This document shows, one piece after another, positions 1-7,554 of a DNA stretch of 64,000 nt. This stretch comes from Erwinia tasmaniensis Et1/99 (GTDB lineage Bacteria; Pseudomonadota; Gammaproteobacteria; Enterobacterales; Enterobacteriaceae), in assembly GCF_000026185.1 (NCBI RefSeq), contig NC_010694.1:2728001-2792000 (forward strand), written 5' to 3'. Position 1 is the first letter of the stretch. Each line of letters opens with the position of its first letter. The notes beneath the pieces were generated by a model. It saw nothing but the letters and a program-made list of their open reading frames with translations, ran no database searches and was not told where the DNA came from. A program made the position numbers and the translations under genes.

Positions 1-229
1 CTGACAAGAGTTTCTTAGCTTCAGATCATTTAATCCTTGCTTCAGCGAAGGTAAACAATGGATAGGTGCCAAAGACTACCTGTTTTTCTCTACCTGCAAT
101 CCGACACTTAATCCACCAACCTATTGTTTCATCTGGAAAAATCTCAAGACATATCCCACCACCATCGGCAAGCTTGTATGATTTTTCCTTAGGCTTAGCA
201 GAGTCAATTTGTCGAGCTGTCAACTTCAT
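1..229 (-). pseudogene. Broken 5' part of a P4-type tyrosine integrase, running off the left edge
   Basis: Reading leftward from an ATG at 229, the product begins MKLTARQIDSA and has the N-terminal DUF4102-like fold shared with the intact integrase at 12198-13412 (MKLNARQVDTA, then PYKLADGGG in that copy against SYKLADGGG here). After 67 codons there is a TGA at 26-28, but the same frame resumes at once with SEAKKLLS, which aligns with DEAKKILA of the intact protein. The stop therefore replaces an Arg-type codon (CGA to TGA fits). This is a nonsense-mutated integrase of an older neighbouring island, with the same orientation and att site. Whether the rest of the gene is intact lies outside the window. 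Confidence 0.85.
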
Positions 230-402
230 ATGGGGGCATCCATTTCATTGAACCTAGCAATGCCCCCTATCCTCCCCCCCCCCAATCGGAACAAGAACGC
301 AATAGGTGACCTTGGACCAGGCTGGACCACAGAGAAGTGTTATATTCTGATTTGAAAGGGAAAAGTAGACTAGAAAGGATGTTACTAGAAGAAAAATTGG
401 TA

Positions 403-415
403 CCCTACAGGATTC
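403..415. repeat. Left att site (direct repeat of the tRNA-Arg 3' segment)
   Basis: The 13-mer CCCTACAGGATTC is identical to 13586-13598 inside the tRNA-Arg gene. Similarity extends outward (TGGTAC next to it at both ends, with two bases missing on the left), as expected for a copy of the tRNA 3' end left at the far end of an integrated element. Confidence 0.85.
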
Positions 416-473
416 AATAATAACAATTAAACCACTGATTTATATACAATAAAAAATTTACATATTTATCACA

Positions 474-492
474 TACCCCCATATGTACCCCC
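474..492. repeat. Pair of TACCCCC sites, likely integrase arm sites (left)
   Basis: TACCCCC occurs at 474-480 and 486-492, spaced 12 bp start to start. The same pair with the same 12-bp spacing lies at the other end of the element (13446-13464). Paired short sites near both att cores fit arm-type binding sites of a tyrosine integrase. This is inference from position and symmetry. Confidence 0.5.
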
Positions 493-634
493 AAATGTTT
501 TCGTGTCACGCTCTTTAGTACGTTTTTTGTTCTTATTATCATAGTTCCACGATAAGGCAGATCCCTACCCTGACCTAACCCTGATTCTACCCGCCTGTTT
601 CTTATTGTATGATAGATGCCTCATACATTAAGGA

Positions 635-1021
635 ATGCCGCCAGCCATGAGAATGACAGCGCGTAAAAAAGAGATATTGAGCTACTACCAGCCGGATAAC
701 CTCGAATGGGTGACGGGTGAGATTGGGCCGCCGCCGTTTGACGTGTCCGGGCTGGCCTATCTGGTTTGCGGGCTGGACTCCTTCGATACCCGGCACCATC
801 TGGAATCTACCCGGCGCACGCTTGAAACGATGGTGAAAGATGGCCTGTTAGAGAAGGTCACCAGCTTTGAGCGCAGACAGGACACGACACAAAGCGGTGA
901 CGGTAAAGGTATCTGGTGTAACTGCTCCCGGTATGGCCTGCCCGGTTCCTGTCTGGTAGTACGCGATGAAGGCGGCAAGGTTGAGGCTATAGACGGGGAA
1001 GCGGTGCGGATTGATAACTAA
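635..1021 (+). CDS. Small satellite protein of unknown function, possible winged helix
   Basis: 128 residues, not recognised by name. The N-terminal part (TARKKEILSYY, then a segment of the type LESTRRTLETMVKDGLLEKV) has the look of a winged helix-turn-helix that responds to cell or DNA state. The C-terminal part contains two close cysteines (WCNCSRYG). It is the first rightward gene after the left att site and stands about 60 bases before the ribbon-helix-helix gene at 1087, so the two may be co-transcribed. The start is uncertain: ATG at 635, 647 or 653 are all possible, and the only Shine-Dalgarno-like AAGGA lies immediately before 635. Confidence 0.6.
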   Translation: MPPAMRMTARKKEILSYYQPDNLEWVTGEIGPPPFDVSGLAYLVCGLDSFDTRHHLESTRRTLETMVKDGLLEKVTSFERRQDTTQSGDGKGIWCNCSRYGLPGSCLVVRDEGGKVEAIDGEAVRIDN

Positions 1022-1086
1022 CCGCCTGTCTTACGTTGTCTTACGATGGTAAAATAGCCGTTTAACCCTTACCGCTGGTGGTTGTA

Positions 1087-1518
1087 GTGAATAAATCCCT
1101 GTCTGTTACCTTTCGTGTTCCTGCTGAACTGGCTAATGCCTTCACCTCTGCGGTCAGTGAGTCCGGTTCTGATAAAACCGCCTGGCTGATTGACGCCGTT
1201 CGCCACAAGCTGAACCAGCCGGACAGTAACGCCGATAGCCGTTTGCTGGCACTGGTGGAACGCATGGAAATAGCAGCGGCTGCGCTGGCAGTGGGTAAGC
1301 AGGGCATCCCGCCGCGCCCGTACAATGAGGCTGCGGCGATCCAAGTTGTTGCCGCCACTATCCGGGAAGGCTTCGACAACGGGCGTATCATTGCTGAACG
1401 GCTTAACGAGGCTGGATATCAGACTAAGGCGGGTAAGGCGTGGGATAAGGACATTTACAGCGCGTGGAAGCGTCAGGGCGGTAATTTATCCCGGATATCA
1501 GCGGCGCTAATTGCCTGA
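1087..1518 (+). CDS. Ribbon-helix-helix protein with a recombinase-like C-terminal segment
   Basis: From the GTG at 1087 (MNKSLSVTFRVPAEL) the first 45 residues look like a ribbon-helix-helix DNA-binding unit with a short beta strand and two helices. Near residues 90-130 there is a segment (IAERLNEAGYQTKAGKAW) of the kind found in the Recombinase domain of large serine recombinases, where it contacts DNA. No serine recombinase catalytic domain is present, so it is more likely a DNA-binding regulator than an enzyme. The open frame extends up to a GTG at 1078, but a GGTGG-like ribosome site favours 1087. No specific target is visible. Confidence 0.6.
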   Translation: MNKSLSVTFRVPAELANAFTSAVSESGSDKTAWLIDAVRHKLNQPDSNADSRLLALVERMEIAAAALAVGKQGIPPRPYNEAAAIQVVAATIREGFDNGRIIAERLNEAGYQTKAGKAWDKDIYSAWKRQGGNLSRISAALIA

Positions 1519-1556
1519 ATACTGACCGCGCCCCGTACTTGTCGCAAAACTATAAA

Positions 1557-1572
1557 ACCGGGGATCCCCGGT
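1557..1572. repeat. 16-bp perfect palindrome between convergent genes
   Basis: ACCGGGGATCCCCGGT is fully self-complementary and lies between the end of the rightward gene at 1518 and the leftward gene ending at 1597. Without a loop or T-run it is a poor terminator, so a protein-binding site or a short bidirectional stop signal are both possible. Confidence 0.35.
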
Positions 1573-1596
1573 ATTAACATGCGGGATGTTTCCGTA

Positions 1597-1785
1597 TCAC
1601 CTGCGCGGCGCTGGCTTCTTCCACTGGTAGGCCGGGGCGCTCATTCTCTGGTGATGTCGCTCACTCGCCGCCAGTGCGTTTCTGATACCGTTCCTCACGG
1701 TGTAAAGGGTGTACCTGTCCAGCGGTTCCCCGCTCTGACGTGCCATCTGTAATACGGCTAACTCAAGCGTCTGGCGGTCTGTCAT
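1597..1785 (-). CDS. Small hypothetical satellite protein, 62 aa
   Basis: Begins MTDRQTLELAVLQMARQ and is basic at the end (KKPAPRR). No family is recognised. The coding case rests on the ATG start, base composition like the neighbouring element genes, and its place between two other element genes on a stretch without competing frames. It could be a regulator or a remnant. Confidence 0.45.
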   Translation of the reverse strand: MTDRQTLELAVLQMARQSGEPLDRYTLYTVRNGIRNALAASERHHQRMSAPAYQWKKPAPRR

Positions 1786-1933
1786 GGGGTTACCCTTCGC
1801 TGTAGGTTATTTGCAGTAATCTGTTGATATGTAGTGCGCGATATAACCTTTCCACTCCCAAAAAAGGTTTCTAACCTGCGGCTGTGCGAAAAAAGGTAAG
1901 GCGGCGGTACTGACGGCGGGAAGCCCTGAACGT

Positions 1934-2533
1934 TTAACCTGCCCCCGCCGCGCCTGTCCTGCGCTCAACCGCCCCCATTATCTTATCCACTACCGGACTG
2001 AATGCCCTGTAGTACGCCTGTTCGCTCCGTTGCAGGTGTAGAACCTTCCGGCTGAACGTTTCCCACCTCATGCCAGCAGGCTTGGGAAAAAGGGCGCAGT
2101 CGTTAAACAGGCTGTACGCGGGCGCATAGTCGCCCCATATCGCCGCCCGCTGCTTAAAAAGGCTGCGCCGCATTCTGGCTAACCGGTCTTCGCTCTGGCT
2201 GGCGTAGTGAAGCCCCCAGCACTTTCTACAGGCTAAATCACGCTTACCGATAAACAGTACTGCCGCACGGTTATGGCAGTGAGGGCATAAGTACCAGTGC
2301 CGCACGCCATAGCCCGCCCGTGTGCTGGTGGTTCGGAGCGGTAATACCCTGCCGCCGATGGTTGCCGTGTAGCTACTGCCGCCCAGGTGAAAGCGCATTT
2401 CTCCGGCACGGGTTGCCAGCTGTAGCGCCTTCGCCCCCTTACTGAACCTCTGCCGGATAGCCTTCAGGTGTGCCAGCGTCAGGCGGGGTTGTGCCGTGGT
2501 ATAGCTTCGGGTTTGTTCGCGCATGGCTTCCAC
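1934..2533 (-). CDS. Zinc-ribbon protein found in phages and satellites
   Basis: 199 residues. A CPHCHN motif near residue 83 is followed about 18 residues later by CRKCWGLHYASQSED, giving two CxxC pairs that can form one zinc ribbon. A helical, Arg-rich segment follows (RLARMRRSLFKQR). The layout (a divergent N-terminus, then CPxC and CRxC with a conserved LxYxSQ) matches a family often seen on prophages and integrative elements, with no known function. It probably binds nucleic acid. It is oriented like the main leftward operon but separated from the tail-like gene by about 130 bases. Confidence 0.6.
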   Translation of the reverse strand: MEAMREQTRSYTTAQPRLTLAHLKAIRQRFSKGAKALQLATRAGEMRFHLGGSSYTATIGGRVLPLRTTSTRAGYGVRHWYLCPHCHNRAAVLFIGKRDLACRKCWGLHYASQSEDRLARMRRSLFKQRAAIWGDYAPAYSLFNDCALFPKPAGMRWETFSRKVLHLQRSEQAYYRAFSPVVDKIMGAVERRTGAAGAG

Positions 2534-2661
2534 TCCGTCATTTTGAATACGAAATAATATGCGTTTATCGCTGAACGGCTACCCGTGCGCAGTGCGATCC
2601 GTGCCTGCGTGGGTAGGGTCTGCGAATGGTTTCGCACATCAATGGCGGTAAAATGTTCACA

Positions 2662-3303
2662 TCACACTTTATCCTCAACATAGATACCCGCTGAAATTAT
2701 TGCGCCGCCAATGCGGGGCTTACCATATGCAAGCGCTACCGGATAACCCTGCGCTGCCGTGTTGGTAACCCCACCGAACGCGTAAGAAGCCTTGTTATCC
2801 GCATCCTGCTTGCTGGCTAGTCCGGCAGTCTGTGGTGATAGCATCTGTATTACACCGCCCGCTGTAAGGGATGCGCCAGCAGCAAACATTAAGTTGCTGG
2901 TCGCTATACTAATGCCGGGTGCCCAAATTGACGCAGCGATTAACGCCGCACCCAATATCGTTTGAAGCATTCCGGCTCTTTTGCTACCCATTATGACAGG
3001 TACAATTCTGATAACTTCGCCATTAACCGGATAACCTAAATCATCCAGGCCTATGTTTTTCTTTCCTTTGAAAACGGCATAAGTAAGGCCGCGCCTTTTA
3101 CTGCTTAGCATGTATTTTTCAAAGCCGTCAATAGTTACTGACAGCGCCCGCGCTGCTTCATGAGTGGTGCGTATAAGGCGGTGGTGCGTTTTACCAAATA
3201 GCTTACCGAGTGCGCCGCTTAACTCTATTCTGGTCATTACTTCATCGGTGTGTAACTGTGCTTCTGGCTTCGGGTTGGCATGGTTTGGCGTGTTCGGGGT
3301 CAT
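2662..3303 (-). CDS. Lambda gpI-like tail assembly protein (orphan)
   Basis: 213 residues, close to the 223 of lambda gpI. Features in common are the beta-rich N-terminal half with the IRIVPVIMGSKRAG segment, followed by an Ala/Gly-rich hydrophobic stretch (about residues 115-150: ILGAALIAASIWAPG) and a C-terminus of the type VAQGxxLPVLYG, here AAQGYPVALAYGKPRIGG. In phages gpI works with gpK and gpJ in tip assembly of the long flexible tail. No other tail, head or packaging gene is present, so here it is an isolated morphogenesis gene placed just beyond the iteron array. It may alter or block the tail of a helper phage; that is inference. An in-frame Met near residue 24 (MTRIELSG) is an alternative start. 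Confidence 0.75.
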   Translation of the reverse strand: MTPNTPNHANPKPEAQLHTDEVMTRIELSGALGKLFGKTHHRLIRTTHEAARALSVTIDGFEKYMLSSKRRGLTYAVFKGKKNIGLDDLGYPVNGEVIRIVPVIMGSKRAGMLQTILGAALIAASIWAPGISIATSNLMFAAGASLTAGGVIQMLSPQTAGLASKQDADNKASYAFGGVTNTAAQGYPVALAYGKPRIGGAIISAGIYVEDKV

Positions 3304-3421
3304 TACTTATTATCCTTACTTTTCGTGGTTTTCGTTGACTAATTAAACGATTATCAGTTTTGCTAATGTCGATTTCTTAATGTATGAGGGATGTTTTTTC
3401 TCTCTATATAAGCAAAAGGGT

Positions 3422-3699
3422 GTTGGTTCAGTTGGTTCAGTTGGTTCAGTTGGTTCAGTTTGTAAAGATGTCTGTTTTTAAAGGACTTTTAACCCGATTA
3501 CTGAACCAACACGGCGCTTTTTTTGTTGGTTCAGCGGGGCGTTTTGTTGGTTCACTGCCAGCCATGAGAAAATTCCTCTTTGTCCGTTGTTGGTTCAAAA
3601 CAGGCTTTTGTTGGTTCAGTGTTGGTTCAGATTCAGAAATAAAAACCTTATAAAACAACAATCTTTACAAATTGAACCAACTGAACCAACTGAACCAAC
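3422..3699. repeat. Iteron array, probable replication origin of the element
   Basis: The 9-mer GTTGGTTCA occurs thirteen times. Four copies are in tandem at 3422-3457. Single direct copies lie at 3525, 3546, 3589, 3610 and 3621. Inverted copies lie at 3502 and, three in tandem, at 3673-3699. The stretch lies directly after the primase/helicase gene and is otherwise gene-free (about 420 bases from 3304 to 3725). P4 replicates from ori/crr sites built of short iterons bound by the C-terminal part of its alpha primase/helicase, so the same role is inferred here. An 89-codon frame across it is a product of the repeats. Confidence 0.75.
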
Positions 3700-3725
3700 A
3701 CCTTAACTACGTATGTGAGAAAAAA

Positions 3726-6557
3726 TTATTCCTCTGGCTGGCTCTCCTCGTCCGGTAAATAGTTGAGCACGTAAACCCGGTACTGCCGTCCGTCGATGCG
3801 CGGTGACTTCCTCTGATAACCTCTGTCACTGCTGGGCGGGGTGAGCATCCCGGCGCTTTTCAGCACCTCCGCAAACTGTTTCGCGTTAAAGCCTCTCGCT
3901 ATCTCCCCCTCAAAGGCGGCGGGGAAGGTATAGAAGGTTATCGGGTCGTGCTCATGCCCGCCTTTTGTCCGGTAGCCTGCAAGGTCGCGGATTGGCAGCG
4001 CTGCCGGGTCATACGGGAACGGGGCGTAACGGCTCAGGCCATGGGCGTTAAGAAATGCTTCAGCCTGGGCGATGATCTGCTGGTGCTCCTTGTTCCCGGT
4101 TCCGAACTCCCTTACCCATGCGTTATAGCTGTGCTGTACCGCATCCCGGCACGTTTGCGCGTCCCATCCGGTGACCACGCCGCCCAGTATCAGCGCGGCT
4201 TCCAGAATGGCGAACCGTGCGGCTACCCTGTGTACCTGCTCCCCGTAGTCAGCCGGGATAAGCGAGCGCCAGCGGCTTTCGGCCTCCCTCACGGCGTCAA
4301 CGGCCTGCTGCTGGTGGTCTGCCAGCCACTTAACCCACGCCCGGCCTGCCGCGCCGTGGTGACGCATAAAGGCATCTTTCAGCGCGTCGGCGTGCTGCTT
4401 GCCGTTCCGGTGTTCGTGGAACTCTGCCGCCTTGCTTAGCGGGATATTCAGCAGGCGCACCAGCTGCCCGGCCTTTATCTTCTGTCCGGTGCTGGCGATA
4501 AAGGTTTCCAAGTCCATTTCCCCGGTGCTGATTGCCACGGTGCGCCAGCGCTTTAAATCCCGGTTGCCGCCTTCCTTCGCGCCCTGCAATTTCCCCACGC
4601 CGTTAAACAGCGCATAAGCGGACTGCGCCACGCTGCGCGGATCGGCTCCCTGTCCGACTTCATCCAGCGGCATCAGCGCGTCATTGTGGGCGGCGGCCTC
4701 GTTTGCCAGCCCCAGCGCCGTGCCGTACCACGTCAGGCGCAGCAGGTCAGGATTACCGTACAGGCTGGCGGCGGCGTTTGCCGTGGTGGTTTTGCCCGCG
4801 CTCGACTGCTCGTAAAAGTGAAGGCCGAACCCGTCAGCGCCCGCCAGTCCGATTAGCGGGGCCGCCAGCGCCGCGCCGATCCCCGTCATCATTGACCAGT
4901 TGCCGCCCGCCAGCCTTGCCACGCTGTCCCGCCATTCTGCCGCCGTTCCCTTGCAGGTGTAGCCCGCTGCGGCTGAACTCCTGCCGTTAAACAGTACGGG
5001 CATATCGGGGGAACCGATAATCTCACCGTCCGGCATAATGTACGCGCCGCACTGCCAGCCCGTAGCCTGTGCCACGCGCCACAGCTCACGGGAACCGCTG
5101 CGCTGTAGCCAGTCGGCAAGGGTGGCCCGCATTGCGGGCTTGGTGGTGATGTTCACCCCTCCGGCCTTCAGGACGCGCCAGCCTTCGCGCTCTCCGATAT
5201 CGGCAAGGGGGATGGCCTGCGTGGTACTGGCGCTGGCTCCCGCCGGGAACCATTTGATGATTAAAAACTGGTCTTTGTCGTCGCGTCCGATGCCGATAAC
5301 CTCCAGCGGGGAACACAGCCACGACTCATTGTTGATAATCTTGCCGCTCTCATTGTCCACCTTCGGGGTTATCCAGAAAACGCCGTCACTGCGGCTTTCA
5401 GTGCGCGGCTTGAGCGGGTCTTTATCGCTATCCACCCCTCCCGGTTTCCTTAGCTTAACCTTAGTGTGGCTGGCTGGATCCCGTGCCGTGTTATTGCCGT
5501 CCTCTGCGCCGCTCTGCTCGTCCGTCATGCTTTCCCCCTGCGGCTGGTACAGCGAATCGTTAAAAGCGGCTGTAGCGGCCTCCAGCCCGTTTTGCTGGTG
5601 GTGGTCGTTCCAGTCTGCCTTATGGTCTGTCGGGGGGATTGATACCCATCCCGCCACGGACAGGGCGGCTTTCTCCGCTGCCTCTTTCCCGGTGTTGGAG
5701 ACTCCAGTTTCGGAGCCTCCTTGCTGGTGGTCGTTATCGGCGGCAATAATGATTTTCGCCTGCGGGTGCTGCTGGCGCATTGCCTCCGCTACGGGCAGCA
5801 GGTTGCCCGCATCCACCGCCGCCACCGCCAGCGCGTCAGGGCGTATCAGGTGCGCCGTTAATGCGGTTGCCAGCCCTTCGGCAATCACTATGCTCTGCGG
5901 TGCTTCTGGTGCGTTGACGGCGTGATATGCGCCACGCTTTTCCGAACCCGCCACCAGCTTTTTTGCGCCAGCGGCGGTAATGGTCTGCGCGGCGGTGACC
6001 GTGCCGGACAGGTTCGCCAGCGCCAGCAACAGCCGCCCGTCAGAAAGCATCGGGAAGGTGAAGCCATTCAGCCCTTTTGTTATCAGGTATTCGCTTTCGC
6101 CCGGCTGCGCCTGCTCTGCCAGCGTCTGATAGTGACGGGCAAAGTTTGCCCGCCGTGCCGCCTCGTCTGCCGCGGCCTGCCGCTGGCGCTCCTGCTCCCG
6201 CTGCTGGCGTTCTGTTGCCGCCTGCGCCCGCCTCTGGCTGGCTGCTTCGCTGTCGGTTTCTGCCGCCCGGTAATCAATACCCAGCGCATCAGCCACCAGC
6301 CGCGCCGCTTCGGTGGTGTCGCAGTCGTTCACCTTTGCCACAAGGTCAAGCCCGTCACCCGCCCCGCACTGATTGCAGATATGGGAACCGCGCCCGCCAT
6401 CGTCAAAGCGAAAGCGATCCGTACCGCCGCACGCCGGGCATTCGGAATGCTGCCGGGGTGAGCGGGGAACGGTGATACCCGTCATAGCCAGCACGCCGGG
6501 CCAGCGCCCTGCGGCGGCGGCGGTCACTTCGCGGATTAAGTCAATATTTCGCATCAT
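3726..6557 (-). CDS. P4-alpha-type primase fused to a DUF927 helicase-like domain
   Basis: 943 residues. The N-terminus carries a zinc-binding primase motif with C40, C43, C61 and C64. A Gln/Arg-rich linker at 105-135 follows, then a Toprim-type region with EGLATA at 227 and AADND near 272-276. A DUF927 region runs from about 395 to 780, with a P-loop SSAGKTTT near 585-592 and an acidic LDEV near 631-634. Such proteins prime and unwind DNA for autonomous replication of satellites. It is the last gene of the leftward operon and is followed by the iteron array it presumably binds. Oddity: codon 344 is an ATG (5526-5528) preceded by a strong AGGGGGAA site, so a separate helicase-only product is possible. 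Confidence 0.88.
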   Translation of the reverse strand: MMRNIDLIREVTAAAAGRWPGVLAMTGITVPRSPRQHSECPACGGTDRFRFDDGGRGSHICNQCGAGDGLDLVAKVNDCDTTEAARLVADALGIDYRAAETDSEAASQRRAQAATERQQREQERQRQAAADEAARRANFARHYQTLAEQAQPGESEYLITKGLNGFTFPMLSDGRLLLALANLSGTVTAAQTITAAGAKKLVAGSEKRGAYHAVNAPEAPQSIVIAEGLATALTAHLIRPDALAVAAVDAGNLLPVAEAMRQQHPQAKIIIAADNDHQQGGSETGVSNTGKEAAEKAALSVAGWVSIPPTDHKADWNDHHQQNGLEAATAAFNDSLYQPQGESMTDEQSGAEDGNNTARDPASHTKVKLRKPGGVDSDKDPLKPRTESRSDGVFWITPKVDNESGKIINNESWLCSPLEVIGIGRDDKDQFLIIKWFPAGASASTTQAIPLADIGEREGWRVLKAGGVNITTKPAMRATLADWLQRSGSRELWRVAQATGWQCGAYIMPDGEIIGSPDMPVLFNGRSSAAAGYTCKGTAAEWRDSVARLAGGNWSMMTGIGAALAAPLIGLAGADGFGLHFYEQSSAGKTTTANAAASLYGNPDLLRLTWYGTALGLANEAAAHNDALMPLDEVGQGADPRSVAQSAYALFNGVGKLQGAKEGGNRDLKRWRTVAISTGEMDLETFIASTGQKIKAGQLVRLLNIPLSKAAEFHEHRNGKQHADALKDAFMRHHGAAGRAWVKWLADHQQQAVDAVREAESRWRSLIPADYGEQVHRVAARFAILEAALILGGVVTGWDAQTCRDAVQHSYNAWVREFGTGNKEHQQIIAQAEAFLNAHGLSRYAPFPYDPAALPIRDLAGYRTKGGHEHDPITFYTFPAAFEGEIARGFNAKQFAEVLKSAGMLTPPSSDRGYQRKSPRIDGRQYRVYVLNYLPDEESQPEE

Positions 6558-6563
6558 TCCCCC

Positions 6564-7175
6564 TCAGTGCGCCACGGGTGCGGGCGGTAAGCCTTCATCC
6601 CGCAACATGCGGATAAAGCCATCATGCAAATCAGCCAGCAGCTCCCGCCCCATATCGGACAGCCCGCCGCCCTCAAGCATGGCCTGATACATCAGCACGG
6701 CATTTCGCGTGCCCTGTTCCCTGCCGTAGCGTTCTATCAATGCGCTCTCAATGTTGTTTGCCATAGCGAAACGCTCAGGGGCGGGGTAGACCGCCATACA
6801 GCCGTATTGCCCGCAGTAGATAACGCCGCAGTCCGTGCCTCCCCGTTCGTTTTCCACCTCCACCGCGCCATTTTTCCGCAGCTGCTCGTTGATGAAGGCC
6901 AGCGCCACACAGTGCCGCCAGACAATAAGCTCCTGCTCTGCCGTGGGCGTGTGGTAGCCCAGCGCCGCGCCGTCAGCCATTGCGCGGAGTATGTCCGGCA
7001 TATCGCGCACGCCGTCAAAGTCTCCGGCCTCCAGCTTGCGCAGCATGTCGGGGTAGTCGATAAGCGCCATATGCTCATACTGTCCGGCCTCGTTGCGCCG
7101 GGTGATACTGACCCCGTGCGGGGTGGCTTCAGTGCGGTAAACGCCCGTTGCGGTCAGTGATGCGGCTTTGTTCAT
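6564..7175 (-). CDS. Satellite operon protein of unknown function, 203 aa
   Basis: Soluble, acidic and largely helical by composition, with several short motifs of no known meaning (for example GVIYCGQYGCMAVYP). No family is recognised. Its start overlaps the stop of the 69-residue gene upstream (ATGA at 7172-7175) and its stop is only six bases before the primase/helicase gene, so translation is probably coupled. A role in replication or its control is suggested by position only. Confidence 0.6.
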   Translation of the reverse strand: MNKAASLTATGVYRTEATPHGVSITRRNEAGQYEHMALIDYPDMLRKLEAGDFDGVRDMPDILRAMADGAALGYHTPTAEQELIVWRHCVALAFINEQLRKNGAVEVENERGGTDCGVIYCGQYGCMAVYPAPERFAMANNIESALIERYGREQGTRNAVLMYQAMLEGGGLSDMGRELLADLHDGFIRMLRDEGLPPAPVAH

Positions 7176-7381
7176 GCTTTGCCCTCCCGGTTCATGTAAT
7201 CGACCAACTCGCTATTGGTAGCGTTCATTGCCTCCGGCACGCCTTCCAACAGGGTAATCAGTGCGCCAACCATGCGCGGTGATAGTGTGCGATTAAATAT
7301 CCCCATCTCCATCCAGACGGATAACACTCCCTGCGCCTGTTCTACCCGGCAAATAGCGTCACACAACGGCATAGTTTTCAT
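7172..7381 (-). CDS. Small operon protein, 69 aa
   Basis: Begins MKTMPLCDAICRVEQAQGVL. No family is recognised. It is bracketed by two four-base ATGA overlaps with the genes before (7378-7381) and after (7172-7175), the main evidence that it is translated. Hydrophobic residues are spaced as in two short helices. Confidence 0.6.
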   Translation of the reverse strand: MKTMPLCDAICRVEQAQGVLSVWMEMGIFNRTLSPRMVGALITLLEGVPEAMNATNSELVDYMNREGKA

Positions 7382-7554
7382 CGGCTGGCCTCCAGTACGC
7401 GAATTGCCAAATCATTAATAACGCCGATAAGTTCGCTTTGGGCATCCCTTCCGGTGTCGTTGTGTGTCAGAAAAAGCGCGGCCTCTGTCAGGATTTTGAT
7501 TTTTTCCAGTGCGTCTATAGCGTCATTTTTGGCATGGGTATCAGTGCGGATCAT
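7378..7554 (-). CDS. Small operon protein, 58 aa
   Basis: Begins MIRTDTHAKNDAIDALEKIK and ends VLEASR. It is helical and amphipathic, with no known family. Its ATG overlaps the stop of the ORF6N gene (ATGA, 7551-7554) and its stop overlaps the next start (ATGA, 7378-7381). This unbroken chain of overlaps supports a real gene despite the short length. Confidence 0.6.
   Translation of the reverse strand: MIRTDTHAKNDAIDALEKIKILTEAALFLTHNDTGRDAQSELIGVINDLAIRVLEASR

Larger units (their letters stand above)
230..634. other. Gene-less junction between two islands
   Basis: No convincing reading frame is present. The stretch holds a C-rich tract (a run of nine C at about 281-290), the att-like repeat at 403-415, an AT-rich segment at 415-470 and a pair of TACCCCC sites at 474-492. 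It is read as the left attachment junction of the 13.2 kb element plus the upstream region of the first rightward gene at 635. Confidence 0.6.

Noticed and set aside
474..500. CRISPR-like or IS end repeats at the island ends
   Set aside because: Only two short copies at each end, no leader, cas gene or transposase.
3384..3653. 89-codon plus-strand frame across the iteron region
   Set aside because: The protein is a product of the repeats (LVQLVQLVQLVQ), with no ribosome site or family.
3422..3699. CRISPR array
   Set aside because: Repeat unit of 9 bases in both orientations, irregular or no spacers.
5038..5925. 295-codon plus-strand frame
   Set aside because: Antisense to the primase/helicase gene; Ser/Pro/Arg-rich shadow typical of high-GC third positions.
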